64,000 nucleotides of DNA, from positions 3,497,779 through 3,561,778 of the forward strand of contig NZ_CP045997.1 of NCBI RefSeq assembly GCF_010233585.1, in the 5' to 3' direction. Below, piece after piece: positions 52,777 through 62,900 of the stretch (the stretch's first letter is position 1; each line of letters starts with the position of its first letter). The notes under the pieces were generated by a model that saw only the letters and a program-made list of their open reading frames with translations, was not told where the DNA came from and made no database searches. The stretch comes from Spirosoma endbachense (lineage in GTDB: Bacteria; Bacteroidota; Bacteroidia; Cytophagales; Spirosomataceae). Position numbers and translations under genes: made by a program.

Positions 52777-52864
52777 ACTGAAACAAACTCCTATAGAAAA
52801 TTTGGGATTATAGCCTGTAATCTTCTATTTGCTCCGTGTTTAAATCGTAACCACCATAAAACCA

Positions 52865-53578
52865 ATGAAGTTCTTACACATTCGCCAAACGTCGTATTCT
52901 GTGATAAGCGGCCTGATGCTGCTCTTAACGGCGTGGGGATGCGGATCGTCTGACTCAAAAACTGAATCAGCATCGACCACCAGTGCCTCGAAATCCGCTG
53001 AAACCAAATCAGCGACAACCGCTAAAAAACCAATCGTATTGTTCTATGGCAATAGCCTGACCGCAGGCTACGGTGTTGAGCCATCGCAGGCATTCCCGGC
53101 ATTGGTAGGCCAGAAAATAGACTCCGCCGGGCTGAACTACCAGGTTGTCAATGCCGGGCTCAGTGGCGAAACAACAGCGGGTGGCAAAAGTCGCATCAGT
53201 TGGGTTATGCGACAGCCCGTTGCCATATTTGTACTTGAACTGGGTGGCAATGACGGACTTAGAGGCATTCCGCTCAAATCGACCCGGCAAAATCTGCAAG
53301 CCATTATCGACACCGTTCGGCTGAAAAGCCCACAGGCAACCATCGTGCTGGCCGGTATGCAGATTCCACCCAATCTGGGCACCGATTATACGCGGGAATT
53401 CAGAGGTTTATTTAAAGAACTGGCGGATAAGAACAAACTGGTTCTGATCCCGTTCCTGCTCGAAGGAGTTGGCGGTATACCGAAACTTAATCAACCCGAT
53501 GGCATCCACCCTACCCCAGCCGGTCATAAAATCGTGGCCGAAACGGTATGGAAGGTATTGCAGCCGGTATTGCAGTAA
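52865..53578 (+). CDS. TesA-like SGNH arylesterase / thioesterase
   Basis: A 237-residue exported, possibly lipid-anchored, esterase. The N-terminus has a signal with a possible lipobox (TAWGC, Cys26) and a Ser/Thr/Lys-rich linker. SGNH blocks: IVLFYGNSLTAGYGVEP with nucleophile Ser64 (GNSL for GDSL), NAGLSGETTAGGKSRI, VLELGGNDGLRGI with the oxyanion Asn, and QPDGIHPTPAGH with the catalytic Asp and His. This matches multifunctional TesA esterases. Its divergent position beside the YbbA/YbbP-type transporter is the same as in E. coli, suggesting a joint role in handling fatty acids or lysolipids at the envelope. Confidence 0.92.
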   Translation: MKFLHIRQTSYSVISGLMLLLTAWGCGSSDSKTESASTTSASKSAETKSATTAKKPIVLFYGNSLTAGYGVEPSQAFPALVGQKIDSAGLNYQVVNAGLSGETTAGGKSRISWVMRQPVAIFVLELGGNDGLRGIPLKSTRQNLQAIIDTVRLKSPQATIVLAGMQIPPNLGTDYTREFRGLFKELADKNKLVLIPFLLEGVGGIPKLNQPDGIHPTPAGHKIVAETVWKVLQPVLQ

Positions 53579-53611
53579 GGTTTCTCCCAGAATGACAGTT
53601 TTGTGTCTTCT

Positions 53612-53658
53612 CAGGACTTTTGTTCGGTATCGTACCAGGGTGCTGAATAAAAGTCCTG
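53612..53658. terminator. Hairpin between the esterase and tamL
   Basis: CAGGACTTTT (53612-53621) pairs perfectly with AAAAGTCCTG (53649-53658). Inside is a second hairpin, GGTA-TCG-TACC (53626-53636). The genes converge here, so it may act on both. Its outer arm AGGACTTT is the same as in palindromic elements A and C, so it may be related to them. Confidence 0.6.
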
Positions 53659-53677
53659 CCTTTGTAGGCACAAGCCT

Positions 53678-56155
53678 TTAGAACGGATAGCCCACGGCTA
53701 TGTTAAAGACAATATTCTGCTTCCGCCATTCCGAATCCCGGAAATTGATCTGATTAATGACCCATTCACTTCCATCGGTTTTATACGGTTTTCGGAGCGG
53801 TGTGGCCAGATCGAAGCGAATCAGAAAATATGATAGATCAAGACGCAGACCGATACCGGTACCAATGGCGATTTGCCGGTAGAATTCCGGGCTGAATTTG
53901 GCCTGCGCTTCGGCCCCTAAAATATCGTTATTCGAGAATGTCCAGACGTTGCCAGCATCCACAAAAATGGCACCTTCAAGAAACTTAGTAAACTTGGCCC
54001 GAATTTCGGTATTGGCTTCCAGCTTGATGTCTCCACCACCATCCTGAAATAACTGTAGTTCCCGAAGCGTATCGCGCGTAAACAGGCCAGGGCCAATAGC
54101 CCGTGATCTGAAAGCCCGAATACTATTCGGACCACCCACAAAATACTGCTTGGTCAGCGGTAGCTGCATTCCCTTGGAATTGCCATAGGTAGCACCTAAA
54201 CCAGCAAAAATGCGATTCGCCCAGGTCACATTCTTCGATAATTTCCGGTACAAACGGGCATCGACATCGACACGCACAAACTGAGCAAATGGAACACCAA
54301 AGATAATTTGATCACCATTGTCGTCCCGCTTATCAAACAACACATTAGCCAGATTTCCAGCGGGCTCTATATTAGCCGATAATCGGAAGGTTGTTGGCGA
54401 CGCTGAACGCGGTGAAGAATTATAATTGAACGTATATAACGTACTCAGAATAAGCTGCTTTGAATTTTGTATGGCGTAATACTGCCGAAACACAAACGGG
54501 TTGTTTGCTGCTGAATCAATAAAGGCAGTGCTGATGTTCGACGGACGGACATAGGTAATATTAAATGGCTGGAAAACATGTTCAATCTGTTGGTTTTGCC
54601 GCCATACATACCCAAACGTTGTTTGAAACGAATTCAGGTCATAGAGCCCACCCCGCCTGATGAGCTGATAGCCCAACGTAACGTTTGTTTTGGGTAACGC
54701 CTGTCGTTGGTCATAGCGAAACCTTACTGGACTCACCAAACGCGGAAAGCTTAAGAGCGCATCAGCCCCAAAGCGATAATTCGTTATGCTCTGCGCTCCG
54801 CCCCCTACCTGAAATTCGATACCCGCATTCGCATTAAGGGTCAGTAGTTCAGCCCGCTTAAAATAGTTCCGATTTCGCCAGCTAAGTATAGCCTGCGTTC
54901 CGTTAAAATTATTGGAGCGTGAGGTGCCGTCAATTTCCAGCCGTACCGATTTTGTCGGGTAGGGCGTCAGGTAGTAATGAACATCCAGAACGGCCGAATC
55001 GCCCTGTTGAGCCGGGTCGAAACGGTTACGAACAAATTTAAACGCACCAACATTGATAAAGCGTGAAAGCGTTAAATCCTGAGCCCGGCTATTATAACGT
55101 CTTCCCGGCTGAACGGCCATAATATCCCGGAAAAGCCGTGGATCAAAGCGTCGGGTGGAGTCAACGATATGAAATTGTTCTTCAGACTGATAAGCCTGAA
55201 GTTTGTTCGTATCCTGACGGGCCGTAGACAGATTATAGTTCGGGTAAATAAATACGTTTCGGATGGAATACGGAACCCCCGCTGCGGCAGGTATCTCGGG
55301 CTTGATGGCAAAATAGAGCTTGGTGCGGTGAATACTTGAGTCGTTGTCGGCGATAACAGCCACGTAGTCGGGCAGGAAATAATAAAACCCCCGTTGTTTA
55401 AGCGCCTGGCTAATACGCTCCCGCTCCAGTTTAATGTTATCGAAGCTATACGGGCTGCCTTTTTTAATAACTGTCCGGCGAGCCGATGCCCACAGCGCTT
55501 TTCGAACCGGCGTCGAATCGACCAGAAAGGCAACCGAATCAATAGAATAACGCGGCTTCACATCGACCTCATAAACACCCCGCGCCTTGTAGCCACTTTC
55601 CTTTAATTCACCGGTTACCTCCGAGCCAAAGTATCCGTCATTTTGTAAGGTAGCTTTCCAGATGGGTATGTTGGATGTAATCGCTTTGGCGCTGGCCAAA
55701 ACGGGTTCTTCGCCAAATTTCCGCCGAAACCAGGACCGGAACCCTTTCGGTTTTTTAGGCTCTCCAAACAGATAATAGAGACCAACTTTATACGGGAATC
55801 CGAATAGTTGCTTGTTTGGTTTTGGGCGAGCCAATCCGGCCAGCTGCTCCTGAATTGCCTTTTGATTATCTTTAGAAATGGTCGAATCTGCCTTTATGTT
55901 GATATCCGTTCCTGCATAAAGGCGTTCTTTGGCTGGCAAATGCTTTCCAATATTACAGGCATTGAGCAGGCACGTCATGGCGATCAGGATACCAACCGAA
56001 AAAAGCGATGAATGCCCTCTCTGTACCCGATGCCACGCCAGCCTTTTCCTATTGGCACTACGGGTCGGAAACCCGTTGAGCCGCCGGGCGGTGCCTGTTG
56101 CAGCAAGGATACGATTCCCAATAAACCCAATTATAATTTTGAACAAATACACCAT
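53678..56155 (-). CDS. tamL: TamL: BamA/TamA-family outer-membrane barrel lipoprotein
   Basis: An 825-residue Omp85-family protein that with TamB helps insert or assemble outer-membrane components. A lipobox, MTCLLNAC, is followed by NIGKHLPAKERLYAGTDINI. POTRA-type repeats come next (IPIWKATLQNDGYFGSEVTG, KALWASARRTVIKKGSPYSF), then a C-terminal 16-strand barrel (RVDVDARLYRKLSKNVTWAN, KQYFVGGPNSIRAFRSRAIG, the conserved GxxxIRA-type loop, EFYRQIAIGTGIGLRLDLSY, LIRFDLATPLRKPYK). Lipidated TamA relatives called TamL accompany TamB in Bacteroidota. The start is doubtful: ATG 56155 leaves some 45 basic residues before the hydrophobic core, and no later ATG, GTG or TTG fits. It lies 6 bases after tamB. 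Confidence 0.92.
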   Translation of the reverse strand: MVYLFKIIIGFIGNRILAATGTARRLNGFPTRSANRKRLAWHRVQRGHSSLFSVGILIAMTCLLNACNIGKHLPAKERLYAGTDINIKADSTISKDNQKAIQEQLAGLARPKPNKQLFGFPYKVGLYYLFGEPKKPKGFRSWFRRKFGEEPVLASAKAITSNIPIWKATLQNDGYFGSEVTGELKESGYKARGVYEVDVKPRYSIDSVAFLVDSTPVRKALWASARRTVIKKGSPYSFDNIKLERERISQALKQRGFYYFLPDYVAVIADNDSSIHRTKLYFAIKPEIPAAAGVPYSIRNVFIYPNYNLSTARQDTNKLQAYQSEEQFHIVDSTRRFDPRLFRDIMAVQPGRRYNSRAQDLTLSRFINVGAFKFVRNRFDPAQQGDSAVLDVHYYLTPYPTKSVRLEIDGTSRSNNFNGTQAILSWRNRNYFKRAELLTLNANAGIEFQVGGGAQSITNYRFGADALLSFPRLVSPVRFRYDQRQALPKTNVTLGYQLIRRGGLYDLNSFQTTFGYVWRQNQQIEHVFQPFNITYVRPSNISTAFIDSAANNPFVFRQYYAIQNSKQLILSTLYTFNYNSSPRSASPTTFRLSANIEPAGNLANVLFDKRDDNGDQIIFGVPFAQFVRVDVDARLYRKLSKNVTWANRIFAGLGATYGNSKGMQLPLTKQYFVGGPNSIRAFRSRAIGPGLFTRDTLRELQLFQDGGGDIKLEANTEIRAKFTKFLEGAIFVDAGNVWTFSNNDILGAEAQAKFSPEFYRQIAIGTGIGLRLDLSYFLIRFDLATPLRKPYKTDGSEWVINQINFRDSEWRKQNIVFNIAVGYPF

Positions 56156-56161
56156 AATAAA

Positions 56162-59100
56162 TTAATTCAGCGACGGGCCAGGCGACCGGCGCAGGATGTC
56201 GGCCAGGGTATTGTAATCGACGGTAATGACAAACCCAACACCCGTTTCAATGATGTAGCCATCCAGCACGGCCTGATAGTCGTTTCGCCGATAGCCACGC
56301 AATACATATCGGCCATCGCGGGTAAGGTTATAGTTCAGCGACACATTGTCGAATACTTCATTCGGGTTACGGGTAGCACTATTTGCCGCATTTTCAAGCA
56401 CAAAATTCCGACCAACCGCAACCGTAAGCCGCCCTTCCAGAAAACTCCGCGACAGGCCGACATTAAGATCAGTTCGTGCGCCATTGGTTGTTCCGCCGGT
56501 GTTGGCGCTTCCTGTTTGCGAGAGCAGGTTAAAGTCAACGTCAAACCCTTTCAGAATGCCCGAAGCCAGTCGGCCCAACTGATCCGAGATAAGCTTGCTA
56601 ACACTGTTCCGGGCAATGCCCTCCGCCTGCGTATCCAGCCCGCCGTTGTTCGAACCGGAGAAGAAATCGGCGGTATTTTCGGGCAGGAATCGATTTAAAA
56701 TCAACAAGGCAAAGACCTGTTTGTTCATCATCGATTGATCCTGGCGCAACGTTTTCAATTTATTTTCGATCGTTGTCCCAAAGGCGCTCGATGCGGCTGC
56801 ACTATTGGCGTCTTCAACCTCTGGTAGCCGAATATCAAAATCCAGTTTCGGTGCCGCCAGATTATTACTCATGGTTAGGGCAACGTTGAATGGTAGCTTA
56901 CGATTAGTTGCTGTCGTAGGGACCGTAGTCGATTCATTGCCAATCAAATCGGCAGGGGAGGTAGATACCTGATAGATCGCGGTAATGTTAATATCGGCTT
57001 TTAACGGATCGCCGGTAAACTGAATATAGCCCCCTTTCTGAATCTTGAACTGGCGTTTAAGCACTTCGTAAGTCATCGAGTATTCGCCCTCGGTCACGTC
57101 GTAGCGGCCCAGCACAGTCAGTTGTCCGGCCGCGTTGATGCCCACATTTAGCCGGGCATTTCCCCTTGCCCGCAGATAATCGCCATTCAGTTCATCGACC
57201 ACGATGGTAAGCTCCGATTTTTCGTCGGCTTCGAGGTCAAGAGAAATCGTAGCGTTGCTAAGCTGATCAAACTCTAAACGGGGTGTTGCTACCGTATCGC
57301 GCTTGGGCTTGTAGAGGTATTTGGCAATTGCTAATGAATCGTTGTGATTGATGAAGGTAACGATCTTGCTCGATTCGCTCACATCCATCGATTCGTCGGG
57401 TAAAACCATTGAAATTTTACTGCCATCTTCCAGACGAACAGTACCGTTTATGGATGGACTGGAGCCCGTTCCCTTAATGCGCAGATCGGCGCTGACCGCA
57501 GCCTGACCATAGGCGTAATCATTATCTTTCCGGGCCGCGTTCAGAACCTGAAAATTGTTGGCTCGAACCCGCAGATTGTAAGCAGCATTCGGCAGGTTTT
57601 TCAGAACGACGGTTCCATCGGTCGTTAGGGTTCGGCCAAGTGTATCGCGCACGTTGAAATCCGTCAATGTGATCGTTTGGCCCGAGAACGCTAACTTTTC
57701 CTGATCGATGCGATACGTAGCATTGAGTTGTTTGATATTGAACGCCACCGAATCAAACGCGACGCTACCGCTTAGTTCCGGGTTATCCGTAGCTCCGGCT
57801 ACGCTGAACGAACCCGTGAGTTTTCCCCGAGCCTGCCGCAATTCACCGAAACTAAATGCTTCAATGGTGCGAGCATCCAGCCGTTTCAGATTAATGGCCA
57901 GATCGAGCGCTTCCTTGGCGTTTGCCGGATTATAAAAGCCCGTAACGGTAGCGTCGTTGTAGGGGCCGGTCAGGGTTGTGTTTACGCTGATTCGGCCATC
58001 AGAGTTATTACTAAACCGGGCGGTAAGGTTACCAATAGGTTTTTGCATCACCTGTAGGCTATCGACATAAACGGAACCCAGGAATGACAGATTGCTATCC
58101 TGACCCATATAGTCCCGGACGATCACCGTGCCATTTAGCTGACCACTCGCCAGGGTTGTATCCTGATTGGCTAACCGAGCCAGGTTAGCGATTTCAATAG
58201 CCCGTGCCGTAACCCGAATCGGCGCATTTGCATATTGCTCCGTGCTGTTTATTTCAAGCGATTGCTGACCGGTTTCAATACGTACGTTATTGATCAGGAC
58301 ACCATCGTTCCCGTATTGAGCAAATCCACTGGTGTCGGTTTGCCAGCGCTGGTAGTTGGTGAGCAGCCCGTTCGGCGCAAACCGGAAGCGATAACTGGAA
58401 TCAACAATGCTGAGTGTTCCCGCCAGTCCGTGCAGATCCTGATTGATTGAATCTTTATTGACAACCGAAAAACGGAACTGATTATTGGACGCTGTTCCCG
58501 CCAGATCCGTTTGCCGAATGTTCAGCCCATCATACAGAATACCATCGATGCGCCCGTTTACCAGTAGCTGATTACCTACCCCCCGCAGCGCGAAACGGCT
58601 TCCCTGTACGGTCGTTGTATCATAGACGAGTACACCCGTTCGAATCGTGGCCGAAAGTGTCGTGTCACGGTTCTGGTTGTCAAGATAGGCATCCAGACGA
58701 ACTGTATCCAGTCGGGTCAAAGCCGGAACGAACGCCTGCAGGAGTGGATTCTGGTAGGCCTTCAGGTTCATCGTGAAAGCATGAGGGGGCGGAATGGTTT
58801 TATAGGTCAGAGCGGGCAAAGCAATGTACTTGCTGATTTCACCCACGACAATATCGTACAGCTGAGCATACTCAAATTGGCCGTTTAGCCTCATTTGCGC
58901 GCCCGGCAATCGGGCAACAACCCCTTTCTCGGTCCCATCGGCCGTTAATCGGGCATAGAGCGAGTCAATCGGGTAACTCTTTCCCTGTAAGGTAATCACC
59001 GCATCGTTTGCCGAAATCGTACCTACGGGTTTAGCGGGATTGGTAGATACCATATCCATCACGATGCGCCCTTTCAGGGAAAGTGGGTCTTTGTAGAGTT

Positions 59101-61249
59101 TTAGCTGTTGTAAGTTCAGCTCATTGATAACTGTTTCGCCGATAACACTCGGGAAATCGCCTTTCAGGCCCACTTTCGTGTCCAGGCTCAGGTTTGCGTT
59201 GGGGTCTTTAAGAGTCCCTGTAATGTCGAGATTACCATTGACCAGGTTACCCCTGGCATCAAAATTCTGATACCGATAGCCGTTCAAATCAGCCGATTGA
59301 ACGGCCAGATCGAAACGGGTTGCCAGTGTATTTACGTCGATCCCTTTACCATCGACGGTTGCCCGCCCGGTTACTTTGCCGACCGTTCCCTCCTGTTTCA
59401 GCCACTTGCCCGCATTAAAATCATTGAGATTGAGGGTTCCTTTGTAGGTCTGGTTTTTACCTGTCACAAAACCGGCCAGCCGTCCATCAAACGCAGCAGT
59501 ACCCCAGTCGGTATTGATTTTGGCATCCAGAATCAGGTCGTTCAATTGGCCTTTAACGAGCCCGGTTAACTTAATGGCAGGAGGCAATGCAATCGACGAT
59601 GGAATCGAACCTTTGGGTGCCAGTTTAGTAATATCGGCCAACTGAGTCGTCGCTTCCTTAACGGCCACATTAACACCCAGATGTTCAGGATCGGTCACGT
59701 TCGTTAGCCGCCCGCTGGCTACGATTCGTGTACCCGACAGCATATCGAACTGAAGTTTGGGCAGATTTAGGACCGCCAGTGTACCAACGGCCTGTGCATC
59801 GGCCCGGAACACGCCCCCACGATTACCCGCAAAGGGTGGCGTATCGGCCAGGAAAGGGGCTAATTGCAACACATCGTCTACCGACAGACGGCTCTGGCGA
59901 AGATTCACCCGAACACCTACCCGTTTCGCAAAACGCGGATTACTTAACTGACCCAGCGAATCATAACGCAACACGACCTGATCGCGAATGACAGAGTTTG
60001 GTGTCTGAATGAACAGACGGGTCAGGGTTGTCGTCGTATCCGTATATAAAACGTCGCCGTTCAGGCTCTGGAGCACAAATCCGCTCGTGGCCCGAAAACG
60101 GCCATTCCGGAGTTGACCACTGATCCGCTGACCGCGTTTGCCCAGATCGGCATAGCTCAGAAACTTTCCATCGATACCCAGATTTTGCAGATCGAGATGC
60201 CCGTAATCGAGCCCTCGTTTCTGCCGGGGTGCGGTCTCGTCGTCGAAACGAATCCGGTTATTGGCAAACCGTACATTCGTTACTCTAGCCTGCCAGCCCG
60301 GAGCGCCGGAAGAGGCACTGGCGGTGGCCGTGGGTGTAGTTCGGGAAGCCGATTTGCTGGCGGGTTTTGTTAGAATGGCCGCAATGTCGGCATTCGCCAG
60401 GTCAAGCGATTTGATGCCGATTTTTTCACCTTCCAGATAAAAGTAATTCGATTCCATTGCCAATTTCCCAACGCTACCCTGCGTCCGGAAATCCGATGTT
60501 TCAACCCGAACATCCCATTTAGCCCGATTGATCTGCCATTTACCCAGCCCAATATCGAGCGTATCGCCCGGCTTGCCGGGCGGGCTGGGCGGTGTTGGCA
60601 AACCCTGATATAATCGCGTATTGGCATTTAAGCCATCAACCGTTACGCTCGCCAAATGATACCGCGACTTTGACACATCGGTCTCATCGAAGGTGGCTTT
60701 CAGGCTATCGACAAACGTATTTACATCGGCTCCGACCACATCATCCCGGTATTTGATGCGAACGTCCCGAAGCATAATTCCTTTCAGGTTGATTGCCATT
60801 GGTGTCGATACCGTATCCGCTGGCTCAGGCTCCGACGAACCCGTATCAAACGCATTGAGAATATACTGAAAATTAAATGCCGTATCGGGTAGCGTACGGC
60901 TGATATTCACCTGTGTTCGTTCCAGCTCAATCTGATTGATGGATACCCGGTTGTTGAGCAACCCCCACATATCGAGGTCTACGCGCATCCGGCCACCATT
61001 CAGGAGTGTATCCCCCTTGGGTGTCTTGAAATAAACATCTTCGAGTTCAATCCAGTCAGGAATGGTGTAAGTGATCCGTCCAATTCGAAAAGGGGACTGT
61101 AATCGTTGGGCCAGGTATGAATTGACCTGGTTTGTTACGAACTGCTGGCCCCAGGGCGTGGTAGCCACGAGCATAACAAAACCTGCCAACAGTAAGATGA
61201 GGGCAAGCAAACCAATCAGAACACGGACAAGCGTTTTTGACACAGACAT
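56162..61249 (-). CDS. tamB: TamB-family translocation and assembly module protein
   Basis: A 1695-residue AsmA/TamB-type protein. One N-terminal membrane anchor (TLVRVLIGLLALILLLAGFV) is followed by TTPWGQQFVTNQVNSYLAQR, the usual start of the family, and a long series of beta-strands that would form a hydrophobic groove spanning the periplasm. The TamB/DUF490 domain occupies about 1250-1690 (RGNARLNVGINAAGQLTVLG, YDVTEGEYSMTYEVLKRQF, FTGDPLKADINITAIYQVST, LTMSNNLAAPKLDFDIRLPE, LRGYRRNDYQAVLDGYIIET). It bridges the inner membrane to TamL and may also carry phospholipids. tamL begins six bases after its stop, so both are one operon. The region 61250-61744 should hold the promoter. Confidence 0.95.
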   Translation of the reverse strand: MSVSKTLVRVLIGLLALILLLAGFVMLVATTPWGQQFVTNQVNSYLAQRLQSPFRIGRITYTIPDWIELEDVYFKTPKGDTLLNGGRMRVDLDMWGLLNNRVSINQIELERTQVNISRTLPDTAFNFQYILNAFDTGSSEPEPADTVSTPMAINLKGIMLRDVRIKYRDDVVGADVNTFVDSLKATFDETDVSKSRYHLASVTVDGLNANTRLYQGLPTPPSPPGKPGDTLDIGLGKWQINRAKWDVRVETSDFRTQGSVGKLAMESNYFYLEGEKIGIKSLDLANADIAAILTKPASKSASRTTPTATASASSGAPGWQARVTNVRFANNRIRFDDETAPRQKRGLDYGHLDLQNLGIDGKFLSYADLGKRGQRISGQLRNGRFRATSGFVLQSLNGDVLYTDTTTTLTRLFIQTPNSVIRDQVVLRYDSLGQLSNPRFAKRVGVRVNLRQSRLSVDDVLQLAPFLADTPPFAGNRGGVFRADAQAVGTLAVLNLPKLQFDMLSGTRIVASGRLTNVTDPEHLGVNVAVKEATTQLADITKLAPKGSIPSSIALPPAIKLTGLVKGQLNDLILDAKINTDWGTAAFDGRLAGFVTGKNQTYKGTLNLNDFNAGKWLKQEGTVGKVTGRATVDGKGIDVNTLATRFDLAVQSADLNGYRYQNFDARGNLVNGNLDITGTLKDPNANLSLDTKVGLKGDFPSVIGETVINELNLQQLKLYKDPLSLKGRIVMDMVSTNPAKPVGTISANDAVITLQGKSYPIDSLYARLTADGTEKGVVARLPGAQMRLNGQFEYAQLYDIVVGEISKYIALPALTYKTIPPPHAFTMNLKAYQNPLLQAFVPALTRLDTVRLDAYLDNQNRDTTLSATIRTGVLVYDTTTVQGSRFALRGVGNQLLVNGRIDGILYDGLNIRQTDLAGTASNNQFRFSVVNKDSINQDLHGLAGTLSIVDSSYRFRFAPNGLLTNYQRWQTDTSGFAQYGNDGVLINNVRIETGQQSLEINSTEQYANAPIRVTARAIEIANLARLANQDTTLASGQLNGTVIVRDYMGQDSNLSFLGSVYVDSLQVMQKPIGNLTARFSNNSDGRISVNTTLTGPYNDATVTGFYNPANAKEALDLAINLKRLDARTIEAFSFGELRQARGKLTGSFSVAGATDNPELSGSVAFDSVAFNIKQLNATYRIDQEKLAFSGQTITLTDFNVRDTLGRTLTTDGTVVLKNLPNAAYNLRVRANNFQVLNAARKDNDYAYGQAAVSADLRIKGTGSSPSINGTVRLEDGSKISMVLPDESMDVSESSKIVTFINHNDSLAIAKYLYKPKRDTVATPRLEFDQLSNATISLDLEADEKSELTIVVDELNGDYLRARGNARLNVGINAAGQLTVLGRYDVTEGEYSMTYEVLKRQFKIQKGGYIQFTGDPLKADINITAIYQVSTSPADLIGNESTTVPTTATNRKLPFNVALTMSNNLAAPKLDFDIRLPEVEDANSAAASSAFGTTIENKLKTLRQDQSMMNKQVFALLILNRFLPENTADFFSGSNNGGLDTQAEGIARNSVSKLISDQLGRLASGILKGFDVDFNLLSQTGSANTGGTTNGARTDLNVGLSRSFLEGRLTVAVGRNFVLENAANSATRNPNEVFDNVSLNYNLTRDGRYVLRGYRRNDYQAVLDGYIIETGVGFVITVDYNTLADILRRSPGPSLN

Positions 61250-61744
61250 TCGTCGTGGATATTGGGTTTTCCGGCAGACACGAAGCCAGTCTTCTTGTTG
61301 TTTACGGCAACAAAGTATGCCTTTATAACGAGTATGAAGGGAATATGTTACCAGACGGCCCCAAAGCTACTGAATGATCCGAAGAGATATTATCTCTTCA
61401 GCACAGAAATTGGCCCGGTCAGTAACCCCTTTTAAGACCTCTCAATAATTATACCGATTAAGTGGTCCACTTTTTTCTGACCACCTCTACGTTTCCCTAT
61501 CGATCGCAAGCTGCGACTAATCTAGCGTCATACGATAAACACGGGAACGCTAAGCCCAAACTTACCGAATACTCAAGAGAACCGACCGAATGCTCAAATC
61601 AATGGCTAATTAACCAAAAATAGATGTTGATTTGTTTTCTCCGGCATGTTCTGTAAGCCGCAAAAGCTGAGTCATTTACTAATCAGAACTCAGTCGCACC
61701 TGTTGATTGATGACGTTGGTTTTTGATTGAAACACAAACTGATT
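61250..61744. other. Divergent intergenic region between tamB and the propeller gene
   Basis: No gene seen in 495 bases. A small TTGTTG/CAACAA hairpin near 61300 is the only symmetry found. The stretch should hold the promoters of the tamB-tamL operon and of the plus-strand propeller gene. Confidence 0.4.
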
Positions 61745-62887
61745 ATGCGTCACACTCTATATACGCCAATTTTGGTCGGTCTGTTGCTGGCAGGCTGTTC
61801 GAAATGGAATCTTGCGGATAAAACCATCAAGCCTACCGACCCTGGGCCTGGTACTGGAACACCGCCCAGCTCACTTGTCATTTTTGGTAGTAAAGACAAG
61901 AAAGTGTATGCGCTCAACGCCCTTACGGGAGCGAAACAATGGGAATTTATTACCAATGGTGGTACGGTAAACACCAGCGCTGCTTTTCTCAATGGAACTG
62001 TTTATGTAGGCGGGTTCGATGCCTATCTGTATGCGATCGATGCCGCAACAGGTGCCCGTAAATGGTCCAGACAAGCGGCTGCCGATAAGTTTGAAAGTAG
62101 TCCCGTCATTGATAATGGTGTTTTGTATATCGGGAACGACGATAAACGACTTTTTGCGATCGATGCGGCAACGGGCAACGAAAAATGGCGTTTTACAGCT
62201 GGTGATAAAATCATTCCCAGCCCGGCAGTTAGCGGTGGAATCATTTACGTTGGCTCAAGCGATGCTAAAGTCTATGCGCTCAAGTCAGACGGTACCACCT
62301 TATGGTCATTCCCGACGGGCGGTTATATTTTATCCAGCCCAACCGTAGTGAGTGGAACGGTGTACATCGGCAGCAGTGATAAAAAACTCTATGCCATTGA
62401 TGCCACAACGGGCAAACAAAAATGGGCAGCCATACTGGGTGATAAAGTTAACTCCTGCCCGCTAGTCGTTGGCAGCACTATTTACGTTGGCACCGACGAT
62501 TTTAAACTCTACGCCGTAGCCACAGCAACGGGTGCGATTTTATGGACAACGGCCAAAACAGGCAGCTTTGTAGGAGGTAGTCCTGCCTACAACAACGGGC
62601 TGGTCTATGTGGGTAGTGGCGATAACAAAGTGTACGCTTTCGACGCGACCAATGGCACCAAGCGGTGGGAATTTGCCACAAATAACGAAATATATGCGAG
62701 CCCGGTGGTGGCCAATGGTTTTGTTTACATTGGCAGTAACGACGGCAAGATGTACTGTCTGGATGCGACCAATGGGACAAAAAAATGGGAGTTTGCCACG
62801 GGTGATCAAATCTATGCTACTCCGCTGGTTCTGAACAGTGGTGCCGTTGCCGGTGACTATCCTACCATCAGTGGAATCGTCAATTAA
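61745..62887 (+). CDS. PQQ-repeat beta-propeller lipoprotein 2
   Basis: A 380-residue lipoprotein, lipobox LLLAGC (Cys18), start taken as ATG 61745 since this gives a proper lipoprotein signal; an upstream TTG at 61727 would add six residues. It is a paralogue of the propeller at 17643-18824, with about eight repeats of the type VYALNALTGAKQWEF ... SSPTVVSGTVYIGSSDKKLY. PQQ-enzyme catalytic residues are absent. The C-terminus AGDYPTISGIVN matches the AGTYPTISGGGK tail of the first copy. It is followed after 13 bases by a gene for a membrane or exported protein with which it is likely co-transcribed. Role unknown; scaffold or polymer binding are possible. Confidence 0.9.
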   Translation: MRHTLYTPILVGLLLAGCSKWNLADKTIKPTDPGPGTGTPPSSLVIFGSKDKKVYALNALTGAKQWEFITNGGTVNTSAAFLNGTVYVGGFDAYLYAIDAATGARKWSRQAAADKFESSPVIDNGVLYIGNDDKRLFAIDAATGNEKWRFTAGDKIIPSPAVSGGIIYVGSSDAKVYALKSDGTTLWSFPTGGYILSSPTVVSGTVYIGSSDKKLYAIDATTGKQKWAAILGDKVNSCPLVVGSTIYVGTDDFKLYAVATATGAILWTTAKTGSFVGGSPAYNNGLVYVGSGDNKVYAFDATNGTKRWEFATNNEIYASPVVANGFVYIGSNDGKMYCLDATNGTKKWEFATGDQIYATPLVLNSGAVAGDYPTISGIVN

Positions 62888-62900
62888 TTGCCTCAACCTC

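Noticed and set aside
56054-56095. Cloverleaf that could suggest a tRNA
   Set aside because: No anticodon arm of seven-base loop, no T-loop GTTCRA, and total length about 42 bases, too short for a tRNA.
59728-60373. Plus-strand frames of about 86 codons within tamB
   Set aside because: They are antisense or shifted shadows of a long continuous TamB frame.
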